From contig NZ_SOFG01000009.1 in assembly GCF_004402485.1 (NCBI RefSeq), positions 1 through 64,000 of the forward strand: a stretch of 64,000 nucleotides of DNA. Direction: 5' to 3'. The position numbers and the translations under genes were made by a program. Positions 35,645 through 46,543 of this stretch are shown piece after piece. Positions within the stretch are counted from its first letter, which is position 1. Each line of letters opens with the position of its first letter. Below the pieces are notes generated by a model that made no database searches, was not told the origin of the DNA, and worked only from the letters and a program-made list of their open reading frames with translations. Source of the DNA: Cryobacterium algoricola. Its GTDB lineage: Bacteria > Actinomycetota > Actinomycetes > Actinomycetales > Microbacteriaceae.

Positions 35645-36076
35645 ATGTTCCTCGGGACCTATGCCCCCAAGCTCGACGACAAGGGACGCGTCATCCTTCC
35701 TGCGAAGTTCCGCGAGCAGCTGTCCACCGGCATCGTGATGACCCGCGGCCAGGAACACTGCCTCTACGTCTTCACGACCCGGGCGTTCGAGGAACTGCAC
35801 GAAAAGATCAAGCAGGCACCGATTACGAGCAAGCAGGGCCGCGACTTCCTCCGGGTGTTCACCTCCGGAGCCAGTGCGGAGACTCCCGACAGCCAGAACC
35901 GCGTCACCATCCCCGCCAACCTCCGCAGCTATGCCGGCCTCGACCGTGAGCTCACCGTGATCGGCGCGGGCGACCGTGTCGAGATCTGGGACACCGAGGC
36001 CTGGGACCTCTACCTCGCCGAACAAGAGACCTCGTTCGCCAACACCACGGAGGAGGTGATTCCGGGACTCTTCTAG
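35645..36076 (+). CDS. mraZ: Transcriptional regulator MraZ
   Basis: A 143-residue protein with two SpoVT/AbrB-like DNA-binding halves: [20 protein letters not shown] at the start and [20 protein letters not shown] near residue 82. It forms a ring that binds repeats upstream of its own gene and controls the division/cell-wall cluster. Normal length. First gene of the dcw cluster, with G-rich direct repeats 35 bp upstream. Confidence 0.95.
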   Translation: MFLGTYAPKLDDKGRVILPAKFREQLSTGIVMTRGQEHCLYVFTTRAFEELHEKIKQAPITSKQGRDFLRVFTSGASAETPDSQNRVTIPANLRSYAGLDRELTVIGAGDRVEIWDTEAWDLYLAEQETSFANTTEEVIPGLF

Positions 36077-36174
36077 AACCTGGCGCCTGACTCCCAGCCG
36101 TACGCCCTGACACACTTCCCCGGTGGCAGGACTGCCGGATGGGGATCAGGATCCAGGAACTACTCCCCGGGACC

Positions 36175-37128
36175 ATGAACATCGACGAAATCCATACCCC
36201 TGTACTGCTCGAACGCTGCGTCGAGCTCCTCGCGCCGGCTCTGAACCAGCCCGGCGCCGTGCTCGTCGACGCGACCCTCGGCATGGCCGGCCACTCGGAG
36301 GCCTTCCTGACCCGCTTCCCCGGGCTCACCCTCGTCGGCCTCGACCGCGACCTCGAGGCGCTCTCGATCGCCGAGGAACGCCTCAAGCCGTTCCGCGACC
36401 GGATCCACCTCGTGCACACCGTCTACGACGGCATCCGGGAGGCTCTCGACTCGCTCGGCATCGACGAGGTGCAGGGCGTGTTCTTCGACCTCGGTGTCTC
36501 CTCGCTCCAGCTCGACCGGGTCGAACGCGGGTTCTCGTACTCCAAGGACGCTCCGCTCGACATGCGGATGGACAACACGAGCGACCTGACCGCGGAGCAC
36601 ATCCTGGCCACGTACAGCGAGTCCGAGCTGCGCCGCATCTTCCACGAGTACGGCGAAGAGAAGCTCGCGGCGCGCTACGCCAAGGCGATCGTCGAGGCGA
36701 GAGCCACCGCACCGCTCCTTCGTTCCGCCGAACTCGTCGCAATCCTCACCAAGGTCACGCCCGTCGTCGTGCAGCGCACCGGCCACCCGGCCAAGCGGGT
36801 CTTCCAGGCCCTGCGCATCGAGGTCAACCAGGAACTCTCCGTGCTGGAACGCGCGATCCCCGCCGCGCTCGACGCCGTCGCCGTCCACGGCCGGATCGTC
36901 GTCGAGGCCTACCAGTCGCTCGAGGACCGGATCGTCAAGAAGGCGCTCGCGAGGGTATCCACCTCGAGCGCCCCCGCCGGCCTCCCGATCGAGCTGCCGG
37001 AACACAAGCCACTGTTCACACAGTTGATCCGGGGCGCCGAACTCGCCTCGGAAGAAGAAAAGGCGAGAAACCCCCGTGCGACGTCGGTCAGACTTCGCGC
37101 CGCTGAGCGACTGAGGAGAGCCGGATGA
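36175..37128 (+). CDS. rsmH: 16S rRNA (cytosine-1402-N4)-methyltransferase
   Basis: A 317-residue SAM-dependent methyltransferase (MraW). SAM motif [15 protein letters not shown], catalytic-domain segment [12 protein letters not shown], and conserved [17 protein letters not shown] and [15 protein letters not shown]. The start [12 protein letters not shown] fits the family; an ATG 12 codons upstream with an AGGA site is an alternative. The stop overlaps ftsL by 4 nt. Confidence 0.94.
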   Translation: MNIDEIHTPVLLERCVELLAPALNQPGAVLVDATLGMAGHSEAFLTRFPGLTLVGLDRDLEALSIAEERLKPFRDRIHLVHTVYDGIREALDSLGIDEVQGVFFDLGVSSLQLDRVERGFSYSKDAPLDMRMDNTSDLTAEHILATYSESELRRIFHEYGEEKLAARYAKAIVEARATAPLLRSAELVAILTKVTPVVVQRTGHPAKRVFQALRIEVNQELSVLERAIPAALDAVAVHGRIVVEAYQSLEDRIVKKALARVSTSSAPAGLPIELPEHKPLFTQLIRGAELASEEEKARNPRATSVRLRAAERLRRAG

Positions 37129-37784
37129 GCGACAATCTCGCACGCGTGCTGCGACCGAACTGGGAGAGTGCCCCCCGGCACGACACCCCCGACCAGAAAC
37201 CCCTGGACGCTCCGGCTCAGCCGGGCTCGCGGCTCCGCCACATCGAGATCGTCGCGACGCGCAGCCAGCGCCGCGCGCGTCCCAAGATCGCCTTCGCCCT
37301 GTCCGCTGTCGCCGGCCTCGCGGTGATCATCGTCGCGCAGCTCCTGCTGAGCGTCGGAATCTCCCAGGGCGCATACGAGGTGTCCCGCTTGCAGGCCAGC
37401 CAGACGGAACTCTCCCGCACGGCCGAGAGCGTGACGGAAGACCTCGTCCGGGTCTCGTCCCCGCAGAGTCTCGCGGCCAACGCAGAGGCCATCGGCATGA
37501 TCAGCAACTCCAACCCGGTCTACCTTCGCCTCTCCGATTCCGCCGTGCTCGGCGCCCCGAGTTCCGCAACTGGCAGTCAGGCCGGTGCGGCGAGTCTCGT
37601 GCCGAACGCACTGCTCACCGGCGTACCTTTGGTGACACAGCCGGCCCAGTCCACCGGGCAGGGCGCGAGCGTCGCCGGCGCCGCGACGACTTCAGCCACC
37701 GAGACGGCGCCGACGACGCCGACGACGCCGACCGCCCCAGTACCAGCCCCCGGCGCCGGACTCCCGACGCCCACGACTCGCTAA
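37125..37784 (+). CDS. ftsL: FtsL-like divisome membrane protein
   Basis: A 219-residue bitopic protein. A basic cytoplasmic N-terminus (about 55 residues) is followed by one membrane helix ([19 protein letters not shown]). A short coiled-coil-like segment ([20 protein letters not shown]) comes next, then a long Thr/Pro/Ala-rich tail beyond residue 140. Size, topology and position between rsmH and ftsI identify it although FtsL sequences are poorly conserved. The tail with [14 protein letters not shown] is longer than in most FtsL and may be wall-spanning. ATGA overlap with rsmH. Confidence 0.82.
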   Translation: MSDNLARVLRPNWESAPRHDTPDQKPLDAPAQPGSRLRHIEIVATRSQRRARPKIAFALSAVAGLAVIIVAQLLLSVGISQGAYEVSRLQASQTELSRTAESVTEDLVRVSSPQSLAANAEAIGMISNSNPVYLRLSDSAVLGAPSSATGSQAGAASLVPNALLTGVPLVTQPAQSTGQGASVAGAATTSATETAPTTPTTPTAPVPAPGAGLPTPTTR

Positions 37785-37849
37785 CTCGCATTCCCGCCAG
37801 CGCCGGGGTGCCACAACCGCGGCCCCGTCCGCAGTAAGGAACGTGAACT

Positions 37850-39637
37850 GTGGGTGTCAGTGCCAGGTCGACGCGCAGCGGTAAGCGCCGCATCGCGATC
37901 ACGGTCGTTCTCCTCTTCGCGATCGTCGCACTCTTCGTGGTCCGGCTCGTCGACATCCAGGTTGTTCGCGCCGACACCCTCAGCGCCGACTCGCTTGGCA
38001 ACCGATCGGTCGAGCAACCCATCTACGGCTCCCGCGGGGACATCGTCGACGCCAACGGCGTCGTGCTCGCCGGAACGGTCATGCGCTACAACATCACACT
38101 GTCGCCCCGCAATGCCGTCGAGTTCACCCGCAAGACGGCAGCGGGGGACCAGACGGTCACCGTCGCCCAGGCCGCTGCGGAGGTCGGAGCCATCACCGGT
38201 CAGACCGGAGACGCGATCCTCGCGATCATCTCCTCGTCGCTCGCCGCCGATCCGGCCTCCGACTATGCCATTGTGACCAAGGCGGTGGATGTCTCGGTGT
38301 TCCGGGCCGTCGACGCGCTCGAGATTCCATGGATCTACTTCGAGAAGAAACCGGGCCGGGTGTACCCGGACGGTGCGGTCGCCGGCAACCTCGTCGGATT
38401 CACGTCGTCGGAGGGGGAGGCCCAGGCCGGCCTCGAACTTGGCCAGGATTCCTGCCTCGCGAGCACCAACGGCACGGAAACCTACGAAAAGGGCGCAGAC
38501 GGCGTCCGGCTGCCGCAGAGTACCGTCACCGAGAAGGCGGCGGTCGACGGGGGAGACGTCGTGACGACGATCGACTCCGACCTGGAGTGGTTCGTTCAGC
38601 AGGCACTGGCCAAGCAGGCCCAGGCCACCGGCGCGGCGTGGGGAACGGTCGTGGTGCAGGAGGTCAAGACCGGGAAGCTCGTCGCGGTCGCCGACTATCC
38701 CAGTGTCGACCCGAACAACGTCAACGGAACCGCCAACCCGGACGACCGCGGTTCGCGCGCGTTCACGGCCTCCTTCGAACCGGGGTCGACCTTCAAGGCT
38801 CTCACCGCGGCATCCGTGCTCGACGCAGGCAAGGCGACCGTCGGCACCCAGGTCGTCGCGCCATACCGGTACCTGCCGGGCAATGGCGCGAACATCAACG
38901 ACAGCTCGGGGCACGCCGACCTGCACCTCACCCTCACGGGCGTTCTGATCGAGTCCTCGAACACCGGCATGTCCAAGTTCGGCGAGCTGCTGACCGACAA
39001 GCAGCGCTACGACTACATGACCAAGTTCGGCCTCGGCACCGAGACAGAGGCGGGCTTCCCGGCCGAGGACACCGGAATCCTGCACCCCTACGACGAATGG
39101 GACCCGCAGACCAAGTACGCCACGATGTTCGGGCAGGGCCTGACCACGACGGCGCTACAGGTCTCGAGCATCTACCAGACCATCGCCAACAAGGGCGTCC
39201 GGATGCCCGTCCAGCTCGTGGCCGGCTGCCGCCAGGCCGACGGGACCATGACGAATGTCCCGGCAGCCGCGGGAACCCAGGTGGTTTCGGCCTCCGCAGC
39301 GCACGACACCTCGGACATGCTCGAGATGGTGTACCAGAAGGCCTGGCTCTCCAAGGTCTGGAACATCCCCGGCTACCGCGTCGCCACGAAGACCGGAACG
39401 GCACAGATGCCCGACGGCCACGGCGGGTACACCCATGGGTATCTCGTGTCGGTCTCCGGCTTCGCGCCGGCGGACGACCCCGAGTACGTCGTTTCGGTCA
39501 GTCTCGCCGATCCTGTTAAACTGAACACGTCTGCAGCGCCCGCTCCGATCTTCCAGGAGGTCATGAGCCAGGTGCTGAAGAAGTACCGGGCAGTTCCATC
39601 GGGCGCTCCAGCGCCTGCCCTTCCCGGTACCTGGTAA
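37850..39637 (+). CDS. ftsI: Septal penicillin-binding protein (FtsI/PBP3 type)
   Basis: 595 residues. The N-terminal membrane anchor spans about 15-33 and the dimerisation (pedestal) domain follows with GSRGDIVDANGVVLAGT. The transpeptidase domain has EPGSTFKALT (catalytic Ser313, Lys316), SSN near residue 365 and KTGTAQ near 523, so all active-site motifs are intact. It cross-links septal peptidoglycan with FtsW as partner. GTG start after AAGGAACG. murE follows after 13 bp. Confidence 0.94.
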   Translation: MGVSARSTRSGKRRIAITVVLLFAIVALFVVRLVDIQVVRADTLSADSLGNRSVEQPIYGSRGDIVDANGVVLAGTVMRYNITLSPRNAVEFTRKTAAGDQTVTVAQAAAEVGAITGQTGDAILAIISSSLAADPASDYAIVTKAVDVSVFRAVDALEIPWIYFEKKPGRVYPDGAVAGNLVGFTSSEGEAQAGLELGQDSCLASTNGTETYEKGADGVRLPQSTVTEKAAVDGGDVVTTIDSDLEWFVQQALAKQAQATGAAWGTVVVQEVKTGKLVAVADYPSVDPNNVNGTANPDDRGSRAFTASFEPGSTFKALTAASVLDAGKATVGTQVVAPYRYLPGNGANINDSSGHADLHLTLTGVLIESSNTGMSKFGELLTDKQRYDYMTKFGLGTETEAGFPAEDTGILHPYDEWDPQTKYATMFGQGLTTTALQVSSIYQTIANKGVRMPVQLVAGCRQADGTMTNVPAAAGTQVVSASAAHDTSDMLEMVYQKAWLSKVWNIPGYRVATKTGTAQMPDGHGGYTHGYLVSVSGFAPADDPEYVVSVSLADPVKLNTSAAPAPIFQEVMSQVLKKYRAVPSGAPAPALPGTW

Positions 39638-39650
39638 GAAAGCGAGCCCC

Positions 39651-41195
39651 GTGACCGAATTGGCACCATCGGCTCTCCGTCCTCAGCACCCGGTTCCGCG
39701 GTCGTTGTCGGGCATGGTTGATGAATTCGAACTTTTCCTGCGCGGCGACATCGAGGGTCTCGAAGTCTCCGGCGTGAGCATTTCCTCCCGCACGGTGCAG
39801 CCGGGCGACCTCTACGTCGGCGTGCCCGGGCGTGCGTTCCACGGCGCGAGCTTCGCCGAAGGCGCCAGGGAGGCCGGAGCCGTCGCCATCCTGACCGATG
39901 AGGCCGGCGCGCTCCTTGCGGCCGGAAGCGGCCTGCCGATCCTGGTCACCCCCGACGCCCGCGCCGCACTCGGAGCGGTCGCCGCCTGGATCTACCGCAC
40001 CGACGAAAACCCGGCAACACTCTTCGCCGTGACCGGAACGAACGGCAAGACCAGCGTCGTCTACCTTCTGGTCGCCATCCTCAACCAGCTCGGCGTCGTC
40101 ACGGGCCTCACGTCGACGGCCGAGCGCCGCATCGGCGACCTCGCCGTCGTGAGCTCGCTCACCACTCCGGAGGCCACCGAACTGCACGCCCTGCTCGCCA
40201 GGATGCGCGAAGCCGAGGTGCGCGCCGTCGCGATCGAGGTCTCCGCGCAGGCGCTCAGCAGGCACCGCGTCGACGGGCTCGTCTTCGACGTCGCCGGCTT
40301 CACGAACCTCAGCCACGACCACCTCGACGACTATTCCAGTCTCGACGAGTACTTCCAGGCCAAGCTCGAACTCTTCCAGCCGGACCGGTCGCGCCGCGGC
40401 GTCATCACCGTGGACTCCGAGTGGGGCCAGCGCATCGTCGCAGAGTGCCGCATCCCGGTCACGACCCTCAGCATCCACCCGGAGGTCGACGCCGACTGGC
40501 ACCTCTCGATCGTCTCAGAGGACGCCCTGTACACCGAGTTCCTGCTCGAGGGGCCGGAGGGCCGCCGACTGCAGACCCGCGTTCCACTGATCGGCTGGTT
40601 CATGGCCGCGAACGCGGCACTGGCCATCCTGATGCTCGTCGAGTCCGGCTACGACCTCGAGGCCATCAATCACACCCTCGACCGTGACGGCGGCATCGAC
40701 GTCTACATCCCCGGACGCACCGAACGCATCTCCGGCGACAGCGGACCGCTCGTCTACATCGACTACGGCCACAGTCCAGACGCCTTCCTCAACACCCTCG
40801 CGGCGATCCGCGCCTTCACGCCCGGCCGGCTCTTCATGGTCTTCGGCGCAGACGGGGACCGCGACACCACCAAGCGTGCTGCCATGGGCGCCATCGCGGC
40901 CAGGGGCGCCGACATCGTCGTCATCACCGACTTCCACCCCCGCTACGAGGACCCGGCCTCGATCAGGGCCGCCCTCATCGCCGGTGCCCGCGAAGCGGTA
41001 CCCGACGTCGAGCTCTACGAGGTCGCGGACCCGCACGCCGCATTCCGCACCGCGCTCGGCCTCGCCGTCGAGGGCGACTCCATCCTCTACGCCGGCCCAG
41101 GACATGAGAACTACCACGAAGTGAACGGCGTCAAGATTCCCTATTCCGCCCGCGAGGATTCCCGGCTCGCACTGCGCGAAGCGGGGTGGCAGTAG
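39651..41195 (+). CDS. murE: UDP-MurNAc-tripeptide synthetase, non-DAP type
   Basis: A 514-residue Mur ligase adding the third stem-peptide residue. ATP loop [16 protein letters not shown] (about 126-141), carbamylated-lysine region and C-terminal FGADGDRDTTKRAAMG are normal. The acceptor-recognition motif that reads DNPR in meso-DAP enzymes is replaced by FHPR (residues 428-431, then YEDPA). This suggests another diamino acid is added, as expected for the B-type peptidoglycan of Microbacteriaceae (lysine, ornithine or diaminobutyrate). GTG start. murF begins at the very next base after the stop. Confidence 0.93.
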   Translation: MTELAPSALRPQHPVPRSLSGMVDEFELFLRGDIEGLEVSGVSISSRTVQPGDLYVGVPGRAFHGASFAEGAREAGAVAILTDEAGALLAAGSGLPILVTPDARAALGAVAAWIYRTDENPATLFAVTGTNGKTSVVYLLVAILNQLGVVTGLTSTAERRIGDLAVVSSLTTPEATELHALLARMREAEVRAVAIEVSAQALSRHRVDGLVFDVAGFTNLSHDHLDDYSSLDEYFQAKLELFQPDRSRRGVITVDSEWGQRIVAECRIPVTTLSIHPEVDADWHLSIVSEDALYTEFLLEGPEGRRLQTRVPLIGWFMAANAALAILMLVESGYDLEAINHTLDRDGGIDVYIPGRTERISGDSGPLVYIDYGHSPDAFLNTLAAIRAFTPGRLFMVFGADGDRDTTKRAAMGAIAARGADIVVITDFHPRYEDPASIRAALIAGAREAVPDVELYEVADPHAAFRTALGLAVEGDSILYAGPGHENYHEVNGVKIPYSAREDSRLALREAGWQ

Positions 41196-42659
41196 ATGAT
41201 CGCCCTCTCCCTCTCCGAGATCGCCGGCGCCGTCAACGGCGTGCTGCGCCTCGATGGCGTCGTGGACGCCGACGGTTCGCCCATCACGCCGGCAACCATC
41301 GTTTCGGGGGCCGTGGACACGGACTCCCGCGAGATCGGCCCCGGCGGCATCTTCGTCGCCAAGCCGGGGGAGACGACCGACGGTCACCTCTTCGCTCCCG
41401 CCGCGATCGCCAACGGCGCCGCGCTTCTCATCGTCGAGCGGGCGCTCGACCTTCCCGTCGCCCAGATCCTCGTCCCGGACGCCGTCGTCGCCCTCGGCGA
41501 CCTCGCCACCCTGGTTGTCGCCCGCGTTCGCGCGGAAGGCCGGCTCAAGGTCATCGGTGTGACCGGCTCCAACGGCAAGACCACCACCAAGAACCTGCTC
41601 CGCGCGATCCTCGAACGGGTCGGCCCGACCGTCGCCGCCCGCGCCTCCTTCAACAACGAGGTGGGCGCGCCGATCACCATGCTCGCCGTCGATATGGACA
41701 CCCGGTTCCTCGTCGCCGAAATGGGCGCGAGCGGCATCGGCGAGATCGCCCGGCTGATCCGCATGGTCCGCCCTGACGTGGGAGTCGTCCTCAAGGTCGG
41801 CCTCGCGCACGCCGGCGAATTCGGCGGCATCGAAGCAACCCTCGCCGCCAAGACCGAGATGGTCACCGACCTCCTCGCAACGGATGTCGCGGTGCTGAAC
41901 GCCGACGACCCCCGGGTCGCCGGAATGCGGGCACACACCCGCGCCCGGGTGGTCTGGTTCGGCCAGGACGCCACCGGAACCTCGCGCGCACCGGACGGAA
42001 CGGACTTCTCCGGCGTGCACGCGACCGGCATCGGGGTCTCGAGCAGCGGAACCACGTTCACCCTGCACCTCGCGGGTGGCGACACCCGCCCGGTGTCCTT
42101 CCAGGTGCTCGGAGAGCACCACGTGATGAACGCCCTCGCAGCAGCCGCCACCGCGGAGGTGCTCGGGGTCGGCATCGACGACATCGTCGCAGCACTCGAG
42201 TCCGTGGTCACGGCGGAACGCTGGCGGATGCAGGTGCTCGGCGGGCGCGACGGGGTCACGATCATCAACGACGCGTACAACGCGAGCCCCGATTCGATGA
42301 CGGCGGCCCTCAAGACGCTCGCCCAGATCCGGGAGCCGGGACAGCGCACCGTCGCCGTCCTCGGCGAGATGAGCGAACTCGGCGAATTCTCCGGGGACGA
42401 GCACGACCGCATCGGGCTCCTCGCCGTGCGGCTGAACATCTCCCAGCTCATCGTCGTGGGACGCGCCGCCAGACGGATGCACATCAGCACGATCAACGAG
42501 GGGTCCTGGGACGGGGAGTCCCTTTTCGTCGACGATCAGGACGACGCCTTCGCCCTCCTCACCGCGACCATCCGCCCCGGTGACACCGTGCTGGTGAAGT
42601 CCTCGAACTCGGCGGGCCTCCGGTTCCTCGGCGACCGCCTCGGGGAGTACTTCTCATGA
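41196..42659 (+). CDS. murF: UDP-MurNAc-tripeptide:D-Ala-D-Ala ligase
   Basis: A 487-residue Mur ligase joining D-Ala-D-Ala to the tripeptide. ATP loop [19 protein letters not shown] (about 123-141), [11 protein letters not shown] and the C-terminal [16 protein letters not shown] are all present. Contiguous with murE (no gap) and overlapping mraY by 4 nt, so translation should be coupled across the three genes. Confidence 0.95.
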   Translation: MIALSLSEIAGAVNGVLRLDGVVDADGSPITPATIVSGAVDTDSREIGPGGIFVAKPGETTDGHLFAPAAIANGAALLIVERALDLPVAQILVPDAVVALGDLATLVVARVRAEGRLKVIGVTGSNGKTTTKNLLRAILERVGPTVAARASFNNEVGAPITMLAVDMDTRFLVAEMGASGIGEIARLIRMVRPDVGVVLKVGLAHAGEFGGIEATLAAKTEMVTDLLATDVAVLNADDPRVAGMRAHTRARVVWFGQDATGTSRAPDGTDFSGVHATGIGVSSSGTTFTLHLAGGDTRPVSFQVLGEHHVMNALAAAATAEVLGVGIDDIVAALESVVTAERWRMQVLGGRDGVTIINDAYNASPDSMTAALKTLAQIREPGQRTVAVLGEMSELGEFSGDEHDRIGLLAVRLNISQLIVVGRAARRMHISTINEGSWDGESLFVDDQDDAFALLTATIRPGDTVLVKSSNSAGLRFLGDRLGEYFS

Positions 42660-43747
42660 GGGCCCTGCTCATGGCCGGCGCGATGTCGCTCGTCTTCACC
42701 CTGTCCCTGACCCCGCTGTTCATCCGGCTGTTCCACAAGCTCGGCTGGGGCCAGTTCATCCGGGACGACGGCCCGAAGAGCCACCACGCCAAGCGCGGTA
42801 CCGCGACCATGGGCGGCATCGTCATCATCCTGGGCACCCTGGTCAGCTACTTCCTCGCGATGTGGCTCACCGGAACCCCGATCCCGGCGTCGCCGTTGCT
42901 CGTGCTGTTCATGATGGTCGGCCTCGGGCTCGTCGGATTCCTGGACGACTTCATCAAGACGCGCAACCAGCGCAGCCTCGGCCTCGGCGGCTGGCAGAAG
43001 ATCAGCGGACAGGTGCTGGTCGCCGGGATCTTCGCCGTACTCGCGCTGCAGTTCCCGAACAAGAACGGCCTCACTCCGGCATCCACGAAGATCTCGCTGC
43101 TGCGCGACCTGCCCCTCGACTTCATGAAGCTCGGGACCATCGTCGGGATCGCCCTGTTCATCCTCTGGATCTGCTTCCTGGTGGCGGCGACCTCCAACGG
43201 CGTGAACGTCACGGACGGCCTCGACGGCCTCGCGACGGGCTCGTCGATCCTCGCCATCGGGGCGTACATCGTGATCGGCTTCTGGCAGTCCAACCAGGCC
43301 AGGTACGGGGGAGCGGACATCGGGGACATCTACCGTTCGTACAACGTGCGCGACCCGCTCGACCTCGCCATCGTCGCCGCGGCGATCGTCGGCGGTCTCA
43401 TCGGCTTCCTGTGGTGGAACACCTCACCCGCCAAGATCTTCCTCGGCGACACCGGGTCCCTCGCCATCGGCGGGGCGTTGGCTGCACTCGCGATCCTCAG
43501 CCGCACCGAGCTCCTGCTCGTGCTCCTCGGCGGGCTCTTCGTGATCGAGGCAGGCTCCGTGATCGTCCAGAGGGCGTACTTCAAGGTCACCCGGGGCAAA
43601 CGGATCTTCCTGATGAGCCCCATCCACCATCACTTCGAGCTCAAGGGCTGGGCCGAGGTGACCGTCGTCGTGAGGTTCTGGATCGTCGGCGGACTCCTCG
43701 TCGCTGCGGGCGTCGGCTCGTTCTACCTCGAATGGCTGACCTCATGA
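42656..43747 (+). CDS. mraY: Phospho-MurNAc-pentapeptide translocase
   Basis: A 363-residue, ten-helix membrane enzyme producing lipid I on undecaprenyl phosphate. Signature [16 protein letters not shown] near residue 39, Asp pair [24 protein letters not shown], and the histidine-rich [13 protein letters not shown] near the C-terminus. Both ends use 4-nt ATGA overlaps, with murF and murD. Confidence 0.96.
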   Translation: MRALLMAGAMSLVFTLSLTPLFIRLFHKLGWGQFIRDDGPKSHHAKRGTATMGGIVIILGTLVSYFLAMWLTGTPIPASPLLVLFMMVGLGLVGFLDDFIKTRNQRSLGLGGWQKISGQVLVAGIFAVLALQFPNKNGLTPASTKISLLRDLPLDFMKLGTIVGIALFILWICFLVAATSNGVNVTDGLDGLATGSSILAIGAYIVIGFWQSNQARYGGADIGDIYRSYNVRDPLDLAIVAAAIVGGLIGFLWWNTSPAKIFLGDTGSLAIGGALAALAILSRTELLLVLLGGLFVIEAGSVIVQRAYFKVTRGKRIFLMSPIHHHFELKGWAEVTVVVRFWIVGGLLVAAGVGSFYLEWLTS

Positions 43748-45291
43748 TGAGCAACGACGCATACGACACCCACTCGGGCCATCGCCGCCTCGACGGGCTG
43801 GTCAGCTGGCACGCCGACTGGACCGGGCTCCGGGTCGCGGTGCTCGGCCTCGGCGTCACGGGCTTCGCGGCGGCGGACACCCTCGCCGAACTCGGCGCCG
43901 ACGTCCTCGTTGTCGCGGGCAGCGCCCCGGACGACCGGGCCAGGCTCCTCGGCGTGATCGGCGCAGGACTCGTCCAGGCCGACCTCAGCGAGGTTCCCGC
44001 AGAGCTCGCCGCGCACCGTCCGGAACTGCTCGTCGTGAGTCCGGGCTTCCACCCCGACCACCCGCTCCTGCTCTGGGCCGCCGCGTCAGGCATCCCGGTC
44101 TGGGGCGACATCGAACTGGCCTGGCGCCTGCGCGACAAGGTCGGAGCCCCGGCCGAGTGGATCCTCGTCACCGGCACGAACGGCAAGACCACGACCGTGC
44201 AGCTCACCGCGACGATCCTCGCGGCCGCCGGCCACCGGGTCGCTCCCTGCGGCAACATCGGCGTGCCCGTCCTCGACGCCGTCCGTGACCCGGTCGGCTG
44301 GGACGTGCTCGTCGTCGAACTCTCGAGCTACCAGCTGCACCACCTGCCGCGCACCGGGCCAGGCGCCCTCGTGCCGTGGGCGAGCGTCTGCCTGAACATC
44401 GCGGACGACCACCTCGACTGGCACGGCTCCGCTGCCGCCTATCGCGAGGCCAAGGCGACCGTCTACGCCAACACCAAGATCGCCTGTGTCTACAACAAGG
44501 ACGACGCGGCCACCCGCACCATGGTCGAGGACGCCGAGGTCAGCGAGGGCGCCCGCGCCATCGGCTTCGGACTCAGCGTCCCCGGCCCGAGCGACCTCGG
44601 CGTCGTCGACGGCATCCTGTGCGACCGAGCCTTCCTCGAGGACCGTCTCGACACGGCGATCGAACTGACCACCGTGCCGGAACTCCGGGCCCGCGGCCTC
44701 GGAGCCGCCCACCTCGTCGCAGATATCCTCGCCGCGAGCGCCCTCGCACGCTCCTTCGACGTCGACCCGCTCATCGTCCACGACGTGCTCGAGACCTTCC
44801 AGCTCGACGAACACCGGATCGAGATCGTGGCCGATGCCGCGGGCATCCGCTGGATCGACGACTCGAAGGCCACCAACCCGCACGCCGCGGATGCCTCACT
44901 CGCCGCATTCGAGTCCGTGGTCTGGCTCGTCGGCGGCCTGCTCAAGGGCGTCGACATCGATCACCTCGTCAAGACCCACGTGCCCCGGCTCCGCGGCGCC
45001 GTCATCATCGGAGCCGACCGGCAGGCGCTGCGGGCGGCATTCCTGCGACACGCCCCCGGGTTGCCCGTGTTCGAGATCGATGCCGCTGACACTGGACAGG
45101 TGATGCCGAACGCCGTCGCTGCCGCGGCAGGCCTCGCACAATCCGGTGACGTCGTGCTGCTCGCGCCCGCGGCGGCATCGATGGACCAGTTCTCCGACTA
45201 CGCAGCACGCGGCCGCCTCTTCGCGGAGGCCGTTCACGATTATCTGGGAGGTGAGGCGGATGGCGAGACTGCCCCAGGGGCGAAAGCCTAG
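43744..45291 (+). CDS. murD: UDP-MurNAc-L-Ala:D-Glu ligase
   Basis: A 515-residue Mur ligase adding D-glutamate. Rossmann-like N-terminus [23 protein letters not shown] loop [20 protein letters not shown] (about 138-157), and C-terminal [17 protein letters not shown]. The ATG at 43744 overlaps the mraY stop by 4 nt, with a second ATG following at once. The 3' end overlaps ftsW by 32 nt. A longer-than-usual linker before the Rossmann domain (about 28 residues) is present. Confidence 0.94.
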   Translation: MMSNDAYDTHSGHRRLDGLVSWHADWTGLRVAVLGLGVTGFAAADTLAELGADVLVVAGSAPDDRARLLGVIGAGLVQADLSEVPAELAAHRPELLVVSPGFHPDHPLLLWAAASGIPVWGDIELAWRLRDKVGAPAEWILVTGTNGKTTTVQLTATILAAAGHRVAPCGNIGVPVLDAVRDPVGWDVLVVELSSYQLHHLPRTGPGALVPWASVCLNIADDHLDWHGSAAAYREAKATVYANTKIACVYNKDDAATRTMVEDAEVSEGARAIGFGLSVPGPSDLGVVDGILCDRAFLEDRLDTAIELTTVPELRARGLGAAHLVADILAASALARSFDVDPLIVHDVLETFQLDEHRIEIVADAAGIRWIDDSKATNPHAADASLAAFESVVWLVGGLLKGVDIDHLVKTHVPRLRGAVIIGADRQALRAAFLRHAPGLPVFEIDAADTGQVMPNAVAAAAGLAQSGDVVLLAPAAASMDQFSDYAARGRLFAEAVHDYLGGEADGETAPGAKA

Positions 45292-46543
45292 GACCGCAGC
45301 CCCCCACCAGCCTGCGCCAGAGGAGCACGGCCCCGCCACCCGCATCCACCTCGGACGCGTGTTCAAGGCGGAATCGACGAGTTACTTCCTGCTGCTCGGC
45401 ACGACCCTGTTCCTCGTCGCCTTCGGTCTCGTGATGGTGCTGTCCTCGTCGTCGGTCGACTCCTACCTCGAGAACGCGGGCTTCTTCGGCGCCGTGCTCC
45501 GGCAGGGCGGCTTCGCGGCCGTCGGCGTGCCGCTGATGCTGTTCGTCAGCAGGTTTCCGATGAAATTCTGGCAGCGGGTGGCCTGGCCCGCCCTGATCGT
45601 CGCGTGCCTGTTGCAGTGCCTCGTCGTCTTCACCCCGCTCGGCATCGAGGTCGCGGGCAACACGAACTGGCTGTCCCTCGGCGGCGTCCAGTTCCAGCCG
45701 TCCGAAGCGATCAAGCTCGCGCTCGTGATCTGGCTCGGCATGATCCTCTCCCAGAAGCAGGATCTCCTTGACGACTGGCGCCACGTCTACATTCCGGTGT
45801 TCGGCGTTGGCGGCGGATCGATCATGCTCGTGCTGATCGGCGGCGACCTCGGAACCGTCATCATCATGGCCGGAATCCTCTTTGGCGCGCTCTTCTTCGC
45901 GGGCGTCCGGCTGCGGATGCTCGCGCTTCCGCTCCTGATCGGGACCGTGCTCGGGCTCCTCGTCGCCATCTCGAGCTCCAACCGGATGACCCGGATCCTC
46001 TCCTTCCTCAACACCGGCTGTGACGACCACACCGGAACGATCTCCGCGGCGTGCTGGCAGCCGCTGCACGGCACCTGGGCACTTGCCAACGGCGGGATCT
46101 TCGGCGTCGGGCTCGGCAATTCCAAAGCGAAATGGTCGTGGCTGCCGGCTGCGGACAACGACTACATCTTCGCGATCATCGGAGAAGAACTGGGTCTGAT
46201 CGGCGCCATCGTGGTGCTCTGCATGTTCATCCTGCTCGCGTTCGCCTTCCTGCGGATCATGCGCTCGAGCACGAGCGTTCAGGCGCGCGTCTCGACGGCC
46301 GCCGTGATGGTCTGGGTCATCGGCCAGGCGCTCGTCAACATCGGTGTCGTCCTCGGCGTCTTCCCCGTGCTTGGCGTCCCGCTTCCCCTCGTCTCCGCCG
46401 GAGGTACCGCTCTGCTCTCGACCCTGATCGCGATCGGCATCGTGCTGTCCTTCGCCAGGGCGCACCAGGATCCGGTCGGGCCCGACCCCGATGTGATCAC
46501 GCAGCGGGCGGCACGGCCCGGACCGAGACAGGTGTCAGAGTGA
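45260..46543 (+). CDS. ftsW: Septal peptidoglycan glycosyltransferase FtsW
   Basis: A 427-residue SEDS-family polymerase with ten or so membrane helices after a basic 35-residue N-terminus. Family segments: NTNWLSLGGVQFQPSEAIKL, GGDLGTVIIM, GVGLGNSKAKWSWLPAADND with YIFAIIGEELG, and PLPLVSAGGTALLSTL. It works with FtsI. The ATG at 45260 has a strong GGGAGGTGAGG site inside the end of murD. The stop overlaps murG by 4 nt (GTGA). Confidence 0.95.
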   Translation: MARLPQGRKPRTAAPHQPAPEEHGPATRIHLGRVFKAESTSYFLLLGTTLFLVAFGLVMVLSSSSVDSYLENAGFFGAVLRQGGFAAVGVPLMLFVSRFPMKFWQRVAWPALIVACLLQCLVVFTPLGIEVAGNTNWLSLGGVQFQPSEAIKLALVIWLGMILSQKQDLLDDWRHVYIPVFGVGGGSIMLVLIGGDLGTVIIMAGILFGALFFAGVRLRMLALPLLIGTVLGLLVAISSSNRMTRILSFLNTGCDDHTGTISAACWQPLHGTWALANGGIFGVGLGNSKAKWSWLPAADNDYIFAIIGEELGLIGAIVVLCMFILLAFAFLRIMRSSTSVQARVSTAAVMVWVIGQALVNIGVVLGVFPVLGVPLPLVSAGGTALLSTLIAIGIVLSFARAHQDPVGPDPDVITQRAARPGPRQVSE

